Source: Siphonodentalium dalli (taxonomy: Eukaryota > Mollusca > Scaphopoda > Gadilida > Siphonodentaliidae). From it: a DNA stretch of 64,000 nt. The stretch covers positions 221,435,148 through 221,499,147 of the forward strand of contig CP136061.1 of assembly GCA_032622095.1 (NCBI GenBank), read 5' to 3'. Shown in pieces: positions 49,601 to 54,100 of the stretch (within the stretch, counting starts at the first letter, position 1; each line of letters opens with the position of its first letter). The translations under genes and the position numbers were made by a program. The notes below the pieces were generated by a model. The model did not search any database. It worked only from the letters and a program-made list of their open reading frames with translations, and had not been told where the DNA came from.

Positions 49601-49867
49601 TGAGCCCAGTAGCCTTGAAAGCTCGATATCGACATCGAGTCGAATTGTGTCGGAGTTAGTGTCCATTCCGTGTTGACAAGCAGCCTCAGCAACATTATCA
49701 ACACAGCAAACAACACTGGCAGCAGAATCTCGAAAATTGACACGCATACTTTCTTTTTCTGTAGCACGAAATTCCTCCACAGAAGAATGCGTAAATGAAC
49801 AAAAGCCAGCCCCATGTTAAATGCGTGTCATCCGTGACGTCTCATCAATTGTATACGGAAAACAGGG
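16513..49867 (-). CDS. ABCA3-like: ABCA-type ABC transporter (ABCA3-like), 5' part, six exons
   Basis: Joining 49521-49815, 40462-40704, 24052-24305, 23193-23433, 17797-17976 and 16513-16694 on the minus strand gives 1395 coding bases (465 codons) with no stop. All five introns are GT-AG and the phases match at every join. The product starts 'MGLAFVHLRILLWRNFVLQK', an N-terminal anchor helix typical of the ABCA family. A lumenal loop follows ('GFATEDDLL', 'GGNP-YYDMGFLQLQ'), then membrane helices of TMD1 with the family hallmark 'EKERKLKETMKMMGL' and the pre-NBD1 linker 'AVRPGDFGVPKPFYFPFT'. It aligns end to end with the first roughly 470 residues of vertebrate ABCA3. Such proteins move phospholipids across membranes at the cell surface or in lysosome-related organelles. 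Both NBDs are outside the window, beyond base 1. Assignment to ABCA is firm; orthology to ABCA3 itself is probable. Confidence 0.93.
16911..16967. repeat. Short inverted repeat in ABCA intron
   Basis: 'aatgtgttcataaacctatg' + 'aac' is followed 17 bases later by its perfect complement 'gttcataggtttatgaacac' + 'att'. It could form a 23-bp stem. It is likely a MITE remnant. Confidence 0.7.
17470..17665. repeat. Family C MITE remnant
   Basis: It retains 'agaaaatattcagatattaa', 'gaacttattgtcagaacatt' and 'ataactacttgtcaatgatg', which match the right half of family C at 15580-15847. The ends and TTAA sites are degraded. Confidence 0.55.
17797..17976 (-). CDS. ABCA3-like: ABCA exon 5 (TMD1 helices)
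   Basis: The acceptor is 'cctatttttcag|caaacac' (AG at 17978-17977); the donor is 'agcacag|gtgagt' (GT at 17796-17795). 180 bp, phase 1 in and phase 1 out. It encodes A-N-T-G-A-A-G-G-G followed by 'IIFFMSYVPYFFF', then 'LSGKLGLCLFSNCAMAFGAR', which corresponds to the conserved ABCA stretch around 'S...AMAFGA'. It ends in a Ser-Thr before the exon 6 glycine. Confidence 0.94.
18103..18474. mobile_element. Compound hairpin MITE, family D (partly decayed copy)
   Basis: The right hairpin 'gcagaatgaggttcccacag'...'cctcaggggacctcattctg' and right TIR 'agacacactatttcaaggct' are intact. The left hairpin is half-deleted ('gtgctagcatcaccaaatac'). It is about 130 bp upstream (intronic side) of the ABCA exon 5 acceptor. 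Confidence 0.75.
18492..19654. mobile_element. hAT-like non-autonomous element, 1163 bp
   Basis: Terminal repeats TAGGGTTGCC... and ...GGCAAGCCTA are inside an 8-bp duplication with one mismatch (GTGTTCCC 18484-18491, GTTTTCCC 19655-19662). Subterminal repeats 'gttagtcaattaatc' occur near both ends in the same orientation, and 'gtcgac' motifs occur near both. TAGGGTTG-type TIRs with 8-bp TSDs are typical of hAT. No transposase frame. A poly-C run lies at 19541-19565. Confidence 0.82.
19760..20110 (+). repeat. H-family tandem-repeat element
   Basis: Two units begin 'agggccataactctggtaaa' and 'aaccgtaactctggtgaaaa', each followed by 'cccaaattcgaaattgacct', 'gtattttgtgctagttaacc' and 'agttatcatctggaa'. 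The array ends with 'ggacagatggacagacagac' and a terminal 'gtttttaaatgggcatataa' tail. Confidence 0.78.
20130..20690 (+). repeat. G-family tandem-repeat element ('ccaagatggctgc' type), left part
   Basis: It starts 'gaaagtgtcaaaggcactgt' (a small hairpin that also starts the arrays at 27765 and 57208). It continues with units carrying 'gatagctcccatct', 'gtgtgccgaaggattt', 'aaaatccaagatggctgc' and 'cagccatgttt'. It is interrupted by the hAT-like element at 20691-21817 and continues to about 22640. Confidence 0.8.
20691..21817. mobile_element. hAT-like non-autonomous element inside G array, 1127 bp
   Basis: TIRs CAGGCCTCAGC...GCTGAGGCCTG. The perfect 8-bp target duplication AGGTAATC (20683-20690 and 21818-21825) lies within a repeat unit whose sequence is rebuilt on removal. 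The interior has three copies of 'ttcagg[g/a]a' + 'atttagggagact'. The right side is enriched in 'ggcgaa'/'ggcgac' motifs. No transposase frame. Confidence 0.9.
21818..22640 (+). repeat. G-family tandem-repeat element, right part
   Basis: Units of about 160 bp with 'ccatgatggccgctgacaac', 'gatggctcccatatagtggt', 'aggtggcctgcagggtgtgc' and the alternative 'tgaccccaaaatgactcatt' module. It ends with the tract 'acacagacacacagacaacg' and a second short tail near 22675. Confidence 0.8.
22900..23140. repeat. Degenerate 'gcgggtaa' repeat in ABCA intron 4
   Basis: The motif 'tgcgggtaa' or close variants recurs about eight times at irregular spacing of 15-60 bp. The minus-strand frames here have Pro/His-rich translations driven by this repeat. 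No function inferred. Confidence 0.55.
23193..23433 (-). CDS. ABCA3-like: ABCA exon 4 (TMD1 core)
   Basis: The acceptor is 'ttttttgcag|gaaacc' (AG at 23435-23434); the donor is 'aaagcag|gtcagt' (GT at 23192-23191). 241 bp, phase 0 in and phase 1 out. It encodes 'ETMKMMGLSGFIYWLSWFLK', two further hydrophobic helices ('IYLVLAMVIYTVLFAVKV', 'ASLFFVYMVCYSLATISLCF') and 'MVSTFFKA'. This is the canonical ABCA block that follows E-K-E-R-x-L-K. Confidence 0.95.
23642..23815. repeat. Family F MITE, degraded
   Basis: Left end 'ccctttaatgactggagctt', one palindrome with 'atatgcgagtctcctaaggg', and the linker 'ttgaccttgtaagccaatgc'. The right end is missing. Confidence 0.65.
23864..24141 (-). repeat. 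139-bp tandem duplication containing ABCA exon 3 3' part
   Basis: Unit 1 (23864-24002) and unit 2 (24003-24141) are 139 bp each and highly similar, with the pattern starting again at 24142. Unit 2 holds the real 3' part of exon 3 and its donor. Unit 1 encodes a near-identical peptide on the minus strand ('MEFMFPFLLLLNLIL' then 'TKNIILEKERKL') with a weaker donor (aag|gtgtag). The segment joining it to upstream exon sequence is 5 bp shorter, which breaks the frame, and no acceptor precedes it. I read it as a pseudo-exon. Confidence 0.88.
24052..24305 (-). CDS. ABCA3-like: ABCA exon 3 (end of lumenal loop, TMD1 helix)
   Basis: The acceptor is 'tctattttcag|tttatta' (AG at 24307-24306); the donor is 'ctgaag|gtaaga' (GT at 24051-24050). 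254 bp, phase 1 in and phase 0 out. It encodes 'YYDMGFLQLQYLVDSSVIE', 'VKIQRVPYPPYYTDPL', a long hydrophobic helix and the conserved 'EKERKLK'. Without splicing the reading stops soon after ('VRWFPTLL' then stop). Confidence 0.95.
24516..24563 (+). repeat. 16-bp tandem repeat, three units
   Basis: Three consecutive identical units 'aatgtgctatataagt' directly abut the left end of the family B MITE that follows. Confidence 0.85.
24557..24705. mobile_element. Foldback MITE, family B, right arm truncated
   Basis: The left arm is complete ('gccctaaataatcaactcct' to 'catcggaaatccctcagtga'). The right arm stops after 'ggcaacaagccatttttctt'. Confidence 0.78.
24720..25620. other. No gene recognised (ABCA intron 2)
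   Basis: A+T-rich intronic sequence. A short inverted pair, 'ttataattgactgtaacaaa' and 'tttgttatagtcaattataa', lies around 24893-24942. No exon or RNA gene supported. Confidence 0.5.
25624..26405 (+). repeat. Dispersed repeat, copy 2
   Basis: Direct-orientation partner of 1-735. It matches throughout with small indels, including a duplicated 'cattaattta' hairpin at about 26180-26222 that copy 1 lacks. Confidence 0.75.
26464..26665. mobile_element. Foldback MITE, family B (copy)
   Basis: Full palindrome: 'cagtaatgccctaaataatc' at the left, 'gattatttagggcattactg' at the right, TA-flanked. The arms meet at 'catcggaagagctcttccaatg'-type sequence. Confidence 0.9.
27114..27513 (+). mobile_element. 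TTAA-type MITE, family A (copy 6)
   Basis: 400 bp, TTAA at both ends, ends 'ccctttacccaacaaaccgg' and 'tctgttgggtaaaggg', both internal palindromes present. It is within ABCA intron 2. Confidence 0.92.
27530..28205 (+). repeat. H/G-family composite tandem element
   Basis: An H-type unit (27560-27765, 'aagggccataactcaggtaa') leads into the G-type start hairpin 'gaaagtgtcaatgacactga'. G units follow with 'gatggctcccatctagtggt', 'tttgaaatcaaagatggctgc' split over variants, and 'gatagctcccatcctgaggt'. This shows that H and G are parts of one composite element. Confidence 0.7.
28206..28448 (+). repeat. 81-bp tandem repeat, three units
   Basis: Three nearly identical units beginning 'gttgcctgtatgttgtgccg' and containing 'aaagagtaaaatccatgtta' and 'aatgaaatttggtcgcaagg'. 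81 is a multiple of three, so both strands show repeated open frames. These are not genes. Confidence 0.92.
28616..29015 (+). mobile_element. TTAA-type MITE, family A (copy 7)
   Basis: TTAA-flanked full copy; the right end has drifted to 'gggtaaaggt' + TTAA. Both palindromes are present. The ORF crossing its right boundary is not a gene. Confidence 0.9.
29474..29686. mobile_element. Foldback MITE, family B (copy)
   Basis: Complete palindrome with TA flanks; arms meet at 'ggaaagctctcagtgagagc'. Together with the following 150 bp it is duplicated at 41187-41550. Confidence 0.9.
30199..30468 (+). CDS. Unrecognised 89-codon frame in the TTAA element
   Basis: It begins MSKLIKNMESESELIVSTYM and has a Cys-rich C-terminal part (H-x2-C-C...C). 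It lies 330 bp upstream of the THAP remnant within the same insertion. I recognise no family. It may be an exon piece or chance. Confidence 0.25.
   Translation: MSKLIKNMESESELIVSTYMTSYEWRWKMWNRARECNGITAGHGMSITLCTRGEFSTPGELSSLVICHKCCLESYCFDKKYRRPIERGR
30599..30850 (+). pseudogene. THAP zinc-binding domain, broken
   Basis: The frame reads 'MPNKCSVFGCGRYS', 'LHSFPNDVRLRDIWWDFCG', then after three in-frame stops (near 30758, 30770 and 30779) 'ICSVHFEKMCFEH'. This gives the THAP signature C-x4-C ... W ... C-x2-H-F in order and at fitting distances (about 65 residues). THAP domains bind DNA in P-element and Kolobok transposases and in animal regulators. The stops make it a pseudogene, unless a tiny intron removes them; I see no convincing splice sites. 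An upstream in-frame ATG is at 30566. The frame continues to 31003 without a further recognisable domain. Confidence 0.72.
31347..31360. repeat. Poly-G tract, 14 bp
   Basis: Uninterrupted G run inside the TTAA element. Confidence 0.9.
32282..32671 (+). repeat. Segment S, copy 1
   Basis: About 390 bp from 'taagactaatgattactgaa' to 'gaattatttgtctatg', nearly identical to 41657-42039. Here it is in ordinary intronic sequence 275 bp past the split MITE. In the other copy it occupies the centre of a MITE. Confidence 0.88.
33070..33506. mobile_element. Compound hairpin MITE, family D (complete copy)
   Basis: TIRs 'aagtctgagtttagtgtgcc' and 'ggcacactaaactcaggctt'. A hairpin lies at each end ('gcagaatgaggtccccagac' type), with the conserved centre 'ttctgggaacctcattctgc'...'cagaagatgaggcct' variants. 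The plus frames here are hairpin readings. Confidence 0.87.
33745..33910. mobile_element. Hairpin MITE, about 75-bp arms
   Basis: 'agagtaatcaattcgttccg' at the left pairs with 'ggaactaattgattactct' at the right. The inner arms 'gaggcgagagacgt' and 'acgtctcccgcctc' also pair. The loop is about 30 bp. It is seen once in the window. The TSD is not clear. Confidence 0.75.
33911..35460. other. No gene recognised; one 80-bp tandem duplication
   Basis: Two 80-bp direct units start at 34331 and 34411 ('aattagaacggtaaaaagaa' to 'gttttaaccgtgggtgct'). The remainder is A+T-rich with no exon found. Confidence 0.55.
35461..37265 (+). repeat. Tandem-repeat element, about 145-bp diverged units, GACG tail
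   Basis: Repeated blocks 'gatcaaccaatcgatacca', 'aaaactatacaggtgaggaa', 'gtgtcatcataaacatgca' and 'ataaaatttgaacatgatc' run from diverged copies on the left to clear ones on the right. The array ends with 'acagacggacggacggacgg' followed by the hairpin 'gtgtaccatacatggtatgg' + 'gtacac'. The unit-array, tetranucleotide, hairpin order matches pearl/Helitron-related elements. Confidence 0.75.
37540..38476. mobile_element. hAT-like non-autonomous element, 937 bp
   Basis: TIRs TAGAGCTGGGATGGTTATG...CATAACCGTCCCAGCTCTA with a perfect 8-bp duplication TGAGAAAC (37532-37539 and 38477-38484) inside a repeat unit. Subterminal 'gttaaccggttaacc' motifs occur near both ends. It contains a 25-bp poly-G (38056-38080). 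No transposase frame. Confidence 0.92.
38056..38080. repeat. Poly-G tract, 25 bp
   Basis: Uninterrupted G run within the hAT-like element; likely length-variable. Confidence 0.95.
38641..40400. other. No gene recognised (ABCA intron 2)
   Basis: A possible H-type fragment lies at 40030-40300 ('aaaggggaataactcagtga', 'ggacagacagatggagg'). The small plus frames at 39094 and 39526 have no domains or splice support. Confidence 0.5.
40462..40704 (-). CDS. ABCA3-like: ABCA exon 2 (lumenal loop)
   Basis: The acceptor is 'tgtttttttcag|tgcatgg' (AG at 40706-40705); the donor is 'aatccac|gtaagt' (GT at 40461-40460). 243 bp, phase 1 in and phase 1 out. It encodes 'HGFATEDDLLNDYGRNRSSV', 'WAAISFNDMD', 'LSYDIRCTGT' and 'FGPRPGGNTGGNP'. 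These match the spacing of the corresponding ABCA3 loop ('GF.SE.DF', 'A.V.F', 'YHLRF', 'PGPR...GG.P'). Confidence 0.93.
40739..41145. mobile_element. Compound hairpin MITE, family D, next to ABCA exon 2
   Basis: Left TIR 'aagccttcttgaaatagggt'. The complete left hairpin is at 40774-40862 and the centre is conserved. The right hairpin is truncated (only 'cagaatgaggttcccagagg' remains). Its left edge lies only about 33 bp from the exon 2 acceptor. Confidence 0.8.
41187..41399. mobile_element. Foldback MITE, family B (copy)
   Basis: Complete palindrome with arms meeting at 'ggaaagctctccccgagagc'. TA-flanked. Together with 41400-41553 it duplicates 29474-29841. Confidence 0.9.
41555..42158. mobile_element. 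Foldback MITE, family B, carrying segment S at its centre
   Basis: Left arm 41555-41656 ('cagtaatgctctaagtaatt' to 'ggaaagctc'), then segment S (41657-42039), then 'ttgccattgtccccgagagc' and the right arm to 42158. S replaces the hairpin tip. Confidence 0.85.
41657..42039 (+). repeat. Segment S, copy 2
   Basis: About 383 bp, nearly identical to 32282-32671 apart from small indels in 'gtaatatataatagagagga'. Confidence 0.88.
42820..43032. mobile_element. Foldback MITE, family B (copy)
   Basis: Complete palindrome 'cagtaatgctctaattaatc' to 'gattaattagagcattactg', TA flanks. The arms are almost perfect complements, implying a young copy. Confidence 0.92.
43290..43875. mobile_element. Family D MITE remnant with a nested family A insertion
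   Basis: Family D central sequence ('aggcctcatcttctgggaaa', 'cctaatttgcagaagataaa') is interrupted at 43379 and resumes at 43780 with 'atcataatcaaggtgattag', 'gtgaacatcaccaac' and 'aggtctcccatagcagttt'. Confidence 0.8.
43379..43779 (+). mobile_element. TTAA-type MITE, family A (copy 8)
   Basis: TTAA at 43379-43382; right site mutated to TTAT. Both palindromes and the A-family ends are intact. It is inserted in a family D remnant. Confidence 0.9.
43997..44396 (+). mobile_element. TTAA-type MITE, family A (copy 9)
   Basis: Full 400-bp copy with perfect TTAA ends and both palindromes, 218 bp from copy 8. Confidence 0.92.
44397..45289. other. No gene recognised
   Basis: It includes a short palindromic motif around 45020-45055 ('ttttgtggttaacaaccaca') but no supported exon. 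The overlapping plus frames at 44821-45360 have no recognisable domain. Confidence 0.5.
45290..46965 (+). repeat. G-family tandem-repeat element split by a hAT-like insertion
   Basis: Units 'gatgatcggatgagggatat', 'gctctgtagggtgtgctaaa', 'ggatttagtcatg', then after the insertion 'caaagagtaaaatgccagct', 'aaatccaagatggccacggg' and 'gaggtgatcctagactcat'. The right end continues to about 46965. Confidence 0.8.
45375..46367. mobile_element. hAT-like non-autonomous element, 993 bp
   Basis: TIRs TAGTGTTGAAACGACTAGTG and the complement of TAGGGTTGAAACGACTAATC, inside the perfect 8-bp duplication TAGTCATG (45367-45374 and 46368-46375). Subterminal 'gtcgac'/'ctagtcga' repeats occur near both ends. The plus frame at 45958-46290 has no transposase features. 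Confidence 0.92.
47440..47890 (-). repeat. H-type tandem-repeat element
   Basis: Two main units share 'attgaccgaaaaatgtagga', 'ataaaa[g/t]ct[t/c]ggacaaa', 'tctaagtcgaaaa' and 'gtcataatcgcaggtgcaca'. The element ends 'acggatggacgacggacgga' followed by the hairpin 'acccccctaacttccttgcg' + 'gggggt'. Shown as minus only because the antisense frame is open; orientation by tail is plus. Confidence 0.7.
48034..49360. mobile_element. pogo/Tigger-like non-autonomous element, 1327 bp
   Basis: Left end TA|CAGTAAAACCTCTCTAAAC, right end GTAGAGGTTTCACTG|TA. CAGT[A/G]AAACCTC-type TIRs with a TA target are typical of pogo/Tigger elements. The left end also folds on itself ('ctaaaccgaacaccc...gttcggtttag'). 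'gtccggtatt'-like motifs repeat near the right end. Two overlapping opposite frames (48339-48710 minus, 48343-48687 plus) fill the interior; neither shows a DDE or helix-turn-helix pattern I recognise. Confidence 0.8.
49521..49815 (-). CDS. ABCA3-like: ABCA exon 1 (start codon, N-terminal helix)
   Basis: ATG at 49815-49813; the donor is 'aagacag|gtgagt' (GT at 49520-49519). 295 bp, phase 1 out. The start is chosen because 'MGLAFVHLRILLWRNFVLQK' reproduces the ABCA N terminus, with the signal-anchor helix 'EILLPVLFAVLIMLLRLLV' after the basic 'QKKK'. A likely 3' splice site ('ctttctttctttcag', AG at 49869-49868) just upstream suggests that 49816-49867 is 5' UTR and that an untranslated first exon lies further right. 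Confidence 0.93.
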
Positions 49868-49964
49868 CTGAAAGAAAGAAAGAACAATTATGTATGAGAG
49901 CCTCCCCATATAAAATGGGTGTCATCCGTGACATCTCATCAACTGTAAATGAACAATAGGGCTG
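49811..49964 (-). repeat. Tandem duplication of the ABCA start/5' UTR region, 94-bp step
   Basis: 'gtgtcatccgtgacgtctca' (49826-49845) recurs as 'gtgtcatccgtgacatctca', with matching flanks 'cccat...aaatg' and 'acagggctg/atagggctg'. The second unit (49905-49964) lies upstream of the gene's start and ends in a G-rich run. Confidence 0.82.
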
Positions 49965-50478
49965 GGGGGGGGCTGCAAAAAATCCTTACCCAGGGCCGGG
50001 GTTGGTGGGTCATAGGTTGAGAAAACACATTTTTTCCAGTGTTTGCAAATTTGTATAGAACTCTAGTCATGTACTAAAATTTGGGATAATTTACAGGATG
50101 TTTACAACATTACATTTTTACCACTGCACAACGGTCCACACGTCAACGGAACCCAACATAATTAAAAGTGTAATTTAAAATAGCAGTACTAGTGAAGCCG
50201 TAAATTTTGGACTAAACAACACAAGCAGTTTGGCAGGCATACAAAAACAAGATCCGGTTGGAAACAGTTGTTATTTAATATACCAAGAGAACCAGGAAGA
50301 ACTTTACAGTAAACAATCTGTGACACATCAAATGCTACAGGTAATTAGCCAATAAGGTTATTTTTCAATAACGTTAATCACAATGGATTCTATGTGGTCT
50401 TTCTTCAGAAAGCACAGGTAGGCAAACTTGTTTACGGGCAGCAGGCCACATGTGATTGGAAAAATGCCAACCTTGTAA

Positions 50479-50640
50479 TAGTCCAGGCACATTAGGTTTC
50501 ACTAGGGAAAAAAATCGGAGAAAGCTGATTTTTTCAGGGAATGTCGAGTACATGTCACTGAACGATTAGACAAAAGTCCCCTAAAATCCGAGTTGAGCTT
50601 TTTTTTCTACAGCCTTTTTTCGAAAACGCGTTTGAAAAAA
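50479..50640 (+). repeat. Left terminal inverted repeat of the Academ-like element
   Basis: It pairs with 56310-56473 in three blocks: the outer 17 bp, the 'aaaaaatcggagaaagctga' block and the 'tccgagttgagctttttt' block. Spacers between the blocks differ. Confidence 0.88.
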
Positions 50641-51104
50641 ATCAAAAAAAATTGCACGAACTTTGTAACCTCGAATTGATCCAACTGTATTTTTTGTTTA
50701 CGCGTATTTCGAGCTACATAATGTCTAATATACATTTACCTAGAGGAAAATGTGCATTCTGTGACAATTTCTGCGAAAAATTATTGAAAATTCACAAAAA
50801 AGTATCGGATTTACGCAAAAAATTACGATTTTCCTAACGGATTTGCCCAAAGGGTCGTAGTACAGAACGGGATGTTAGTTGGACAGACGATAAAAAATCC
50901 ACCACCATTTGAAGACTTTTATCATTGCTTACAAAATAGACATTATGGAAGACCCCCTCTGCTTCTGGCCGAGTTCCCCTTTTGGCATAAAATTCGTCAG
51001 CATGAGAACTCAACTATTTTCGATGTACAAATCAATCAACATGGATTAAGTTACATTGACTATTATCAACGCTATATACAGAAATGACATGACCTATATA
51101 CATA

Positions 51105-54100
51105 TTATTCATCGAACTCAGAAATTTTCGACAGGACAGTGTTTCTGTGGTTGTTACAAGAATCCGAACTGCAATTACACAAACCTGAGCAAGAGAGTCC
51201 TGCCTTCTTACACCCACACCTTTTTGTACAAGCACTCTTGCAACCACAACTGATCAGATTCAGTAGGTTATCGGGGGCACATGGCTTTGTGGCTGCAGTC
51301 GGTACAAGAAGTCCATTGTCTAGCGACCACCCCCAATCCGTCGGAGGAAGCGAAGTGCCCAGCCATTGTTGGACCTGGAGATAACATCTGTAGACATGTT
51401 GTTGTGCAGCATCGCTGCTTGGTGGGAGTGAGGCTAGGTCGATGGGTTTATTCAGTTTAGATTTTGCAACATAACGCTTGTAAGTGACATATCTATATTG
51501 GTCGAGAGAGGAAACAGTTTTACTCCCGTATAAGATCAGGAGAAGTTGTTCGCCGGCAGCGGCTACTGCACTTGGTGTACTGTCATCCGCCAAAATTGTG
51601 TTGACATACTGTTGTGAGTCGCTAGTAACATCGGAGACAATTGTACTGAATACTTTCTTCTTACCAACTCGAAAGAGTGCAGAAGTAGTGTCACAACCAC
51701 TTATAGAATGTGCTACAAGGAGGTTGCTTCTATGGTCACCCATTTTGGTTGCTATTTCACTAACTGAAACTAGTAAGTTTTGGGTAATGGAATACATCAT
51801 GTGAATATTACATCCCGGTTGAACTCGAGAGATAAGAATGACTAACAAGTCTGTGTCTGTTCCCACAACGACAACATTGTTGTCATCTTGAGCGATGTCA
51901 AGTGCAGTTTCGGCTATCAGTACATCAGCATCAGCCTCGGCCTGCTTGGACTGAATATTGATAGCAGATAGCTCCTGCATTAGAAGATCGATCAGTTGGG
52001 TTTTGTTCTTGGCATTTGCAAGGAAATCGGATTGGGGTGTGGTGGCTGGTAACTCGGGTGAGATATTGATATCAATGGAATACCTGTTTTTAGATCTACG
52101 GGCTTGTTCCATGCCCTTTGTCGACATTGTACAAGCATAACCATCAAAAACAACCACGACGTTCGCCCCAAAATGTCTCACTAGATAATTGGAATATGAT
52201 GTACATATGTCCTTATATGACGACTGTTTAGGCCATACAACTGCCCTCAATAAAAATCCACCATCTACAACAAACAGAGAATGTTCTGGGATTTTAGTTT
52301 GCTCGGAACCGTATGTTTTGAGGATCTTACCGAGCGTGCTTTTCTGTGTCTTCCTCATTCCAGCAGAATCAAACAATGCTGTTGGTTTCGGGGCGAGTTC
52401 ATATTTGAGATACTCTTCCATCTCTGCTTGTGACTGAATAACACATGTGATGCGGTTGAACAGAATTGTGGGGTCAATCACTACCTTACTTCCACGGACT
52501 TTGATGCTATTTGCCATCGATGCGAAAGACTTCACAGTGTCAACACGTCGTAGTTTGATGCTGTTGAACGTTTTGCTTACAACATTCGATACGCAACATT
52601 CACCAATTTTGCGAACTTGGTCACAGTTCACAGTTTCGTCGGCCACAAACCCGGTCGCTATAGAGACTAATTGTAGTGGATCTCTAATCTGAAAGGGGGA
52701 ATGCACTCTGAGCCAGTTCAATAATTTGGTGATATCATTGGCATCAGTCAATTGTGAACTTTGACGGAGATCCCGATGTTGTTCGCCATGACCAGTGTGA
52801 ACATTAACAAAATTTTCGAGAGCATTACATATCGGAAGGCAAAGAGGTAGTCCATGTACCCATTTCGCAACAGTGCTATCGGTTATTCCCCTGCCATGTG
52901 TGAGACCACCAGGGAGCTTGAACATTCTCATTAAACACTGCTCTATGGTCTGATCAGAATATATCCCGTCCCAGAATTTATCTGAGCGCCTTATGGTAAA
53001 GTAACCTTTCTCAGTGAACAACTTCAAATCATCCTGTTGCATTATTTCTGTTAGCTCATTCATCTGCTGCAAATAGAGATGAGAACTTTTTGCGTATGCA
53101 AAATGACCACCTGCGTGAAATACTGGAATCATATTGCGAACACAATATGTGTGGAGTTCCCAGTCGCCTGTGCGCTCTGCTCTCAAGAACAACTGGAGAA
53201 GACCTATTTGCTCGTAGTATTGTACCCAAAGCTTTCCTGTGCGTCCTACGGACGCATTCTGGAGCAGTTCGTGTAATTTTGACAGTAGATGGTTGACACT
53301 TTCTTGATTGACAGCGTCAGCTGTTGTACAGTCACCTCTGGCAAGTCCACAGAATATTTCATTGACTTCTGTGCAGTCTATGTTATCTAGTGTTCGGCTT
53401 TCTTCAAACACAAGTTTTGTAATGGCAATTTGTGTTAGCAAATGGGCACGAACTGCTCTTGAATATGCATGACCACTGATCAAATGATGGATTGACCCAC
53501 CAGCATAAACAGTCCTCCAAAGTTCATCCAAGCCGCTACCAGCCATGATCGAACCAATTGCCCCTAAATATGACATAATCATATGGAAGCCGCCGAGTCT
53601 AACGAAAACTTTTGTCAACTTATCTGACGAAGACACAATCTCCACTGCTTTGATATAAAGTGGTTGGTCAAACGTCACTGGACAAACGTTCAGTCCCTGT
53701 TTCTCACATTCAGTTTGTGCAAACATGAGAGCAGTGTAAATTGTGCTCGGGTTGGATGGATCAAAATTAATAAAGGGAAGTATCTCGACATCACTTGTTT
53801 CATAATCATCTGATGATGTGACAATGTGCATATATCCAGCCCAAGATGGGCAAGGTACTCTCAGTACATGCGTCAAAGACCAAAGACTGTCGACTGTTTT
53901 TGCGAGTTTCAAATTTTTCGGATCAGATTCACCCAATGTTGATAAATCCTTCATCACAATTTCGTCAAGACCCGATTTGCTTGGTTTACTGTAACCTTTC
54001 AAAGGGATGTACCCGAATTCACCAGAGCCAATATTCGAATGATCACCAGTTAGTCGTTTTATCGGAGACTCTTCTGTGTGATCTCTGCTTGGAGTTATAC

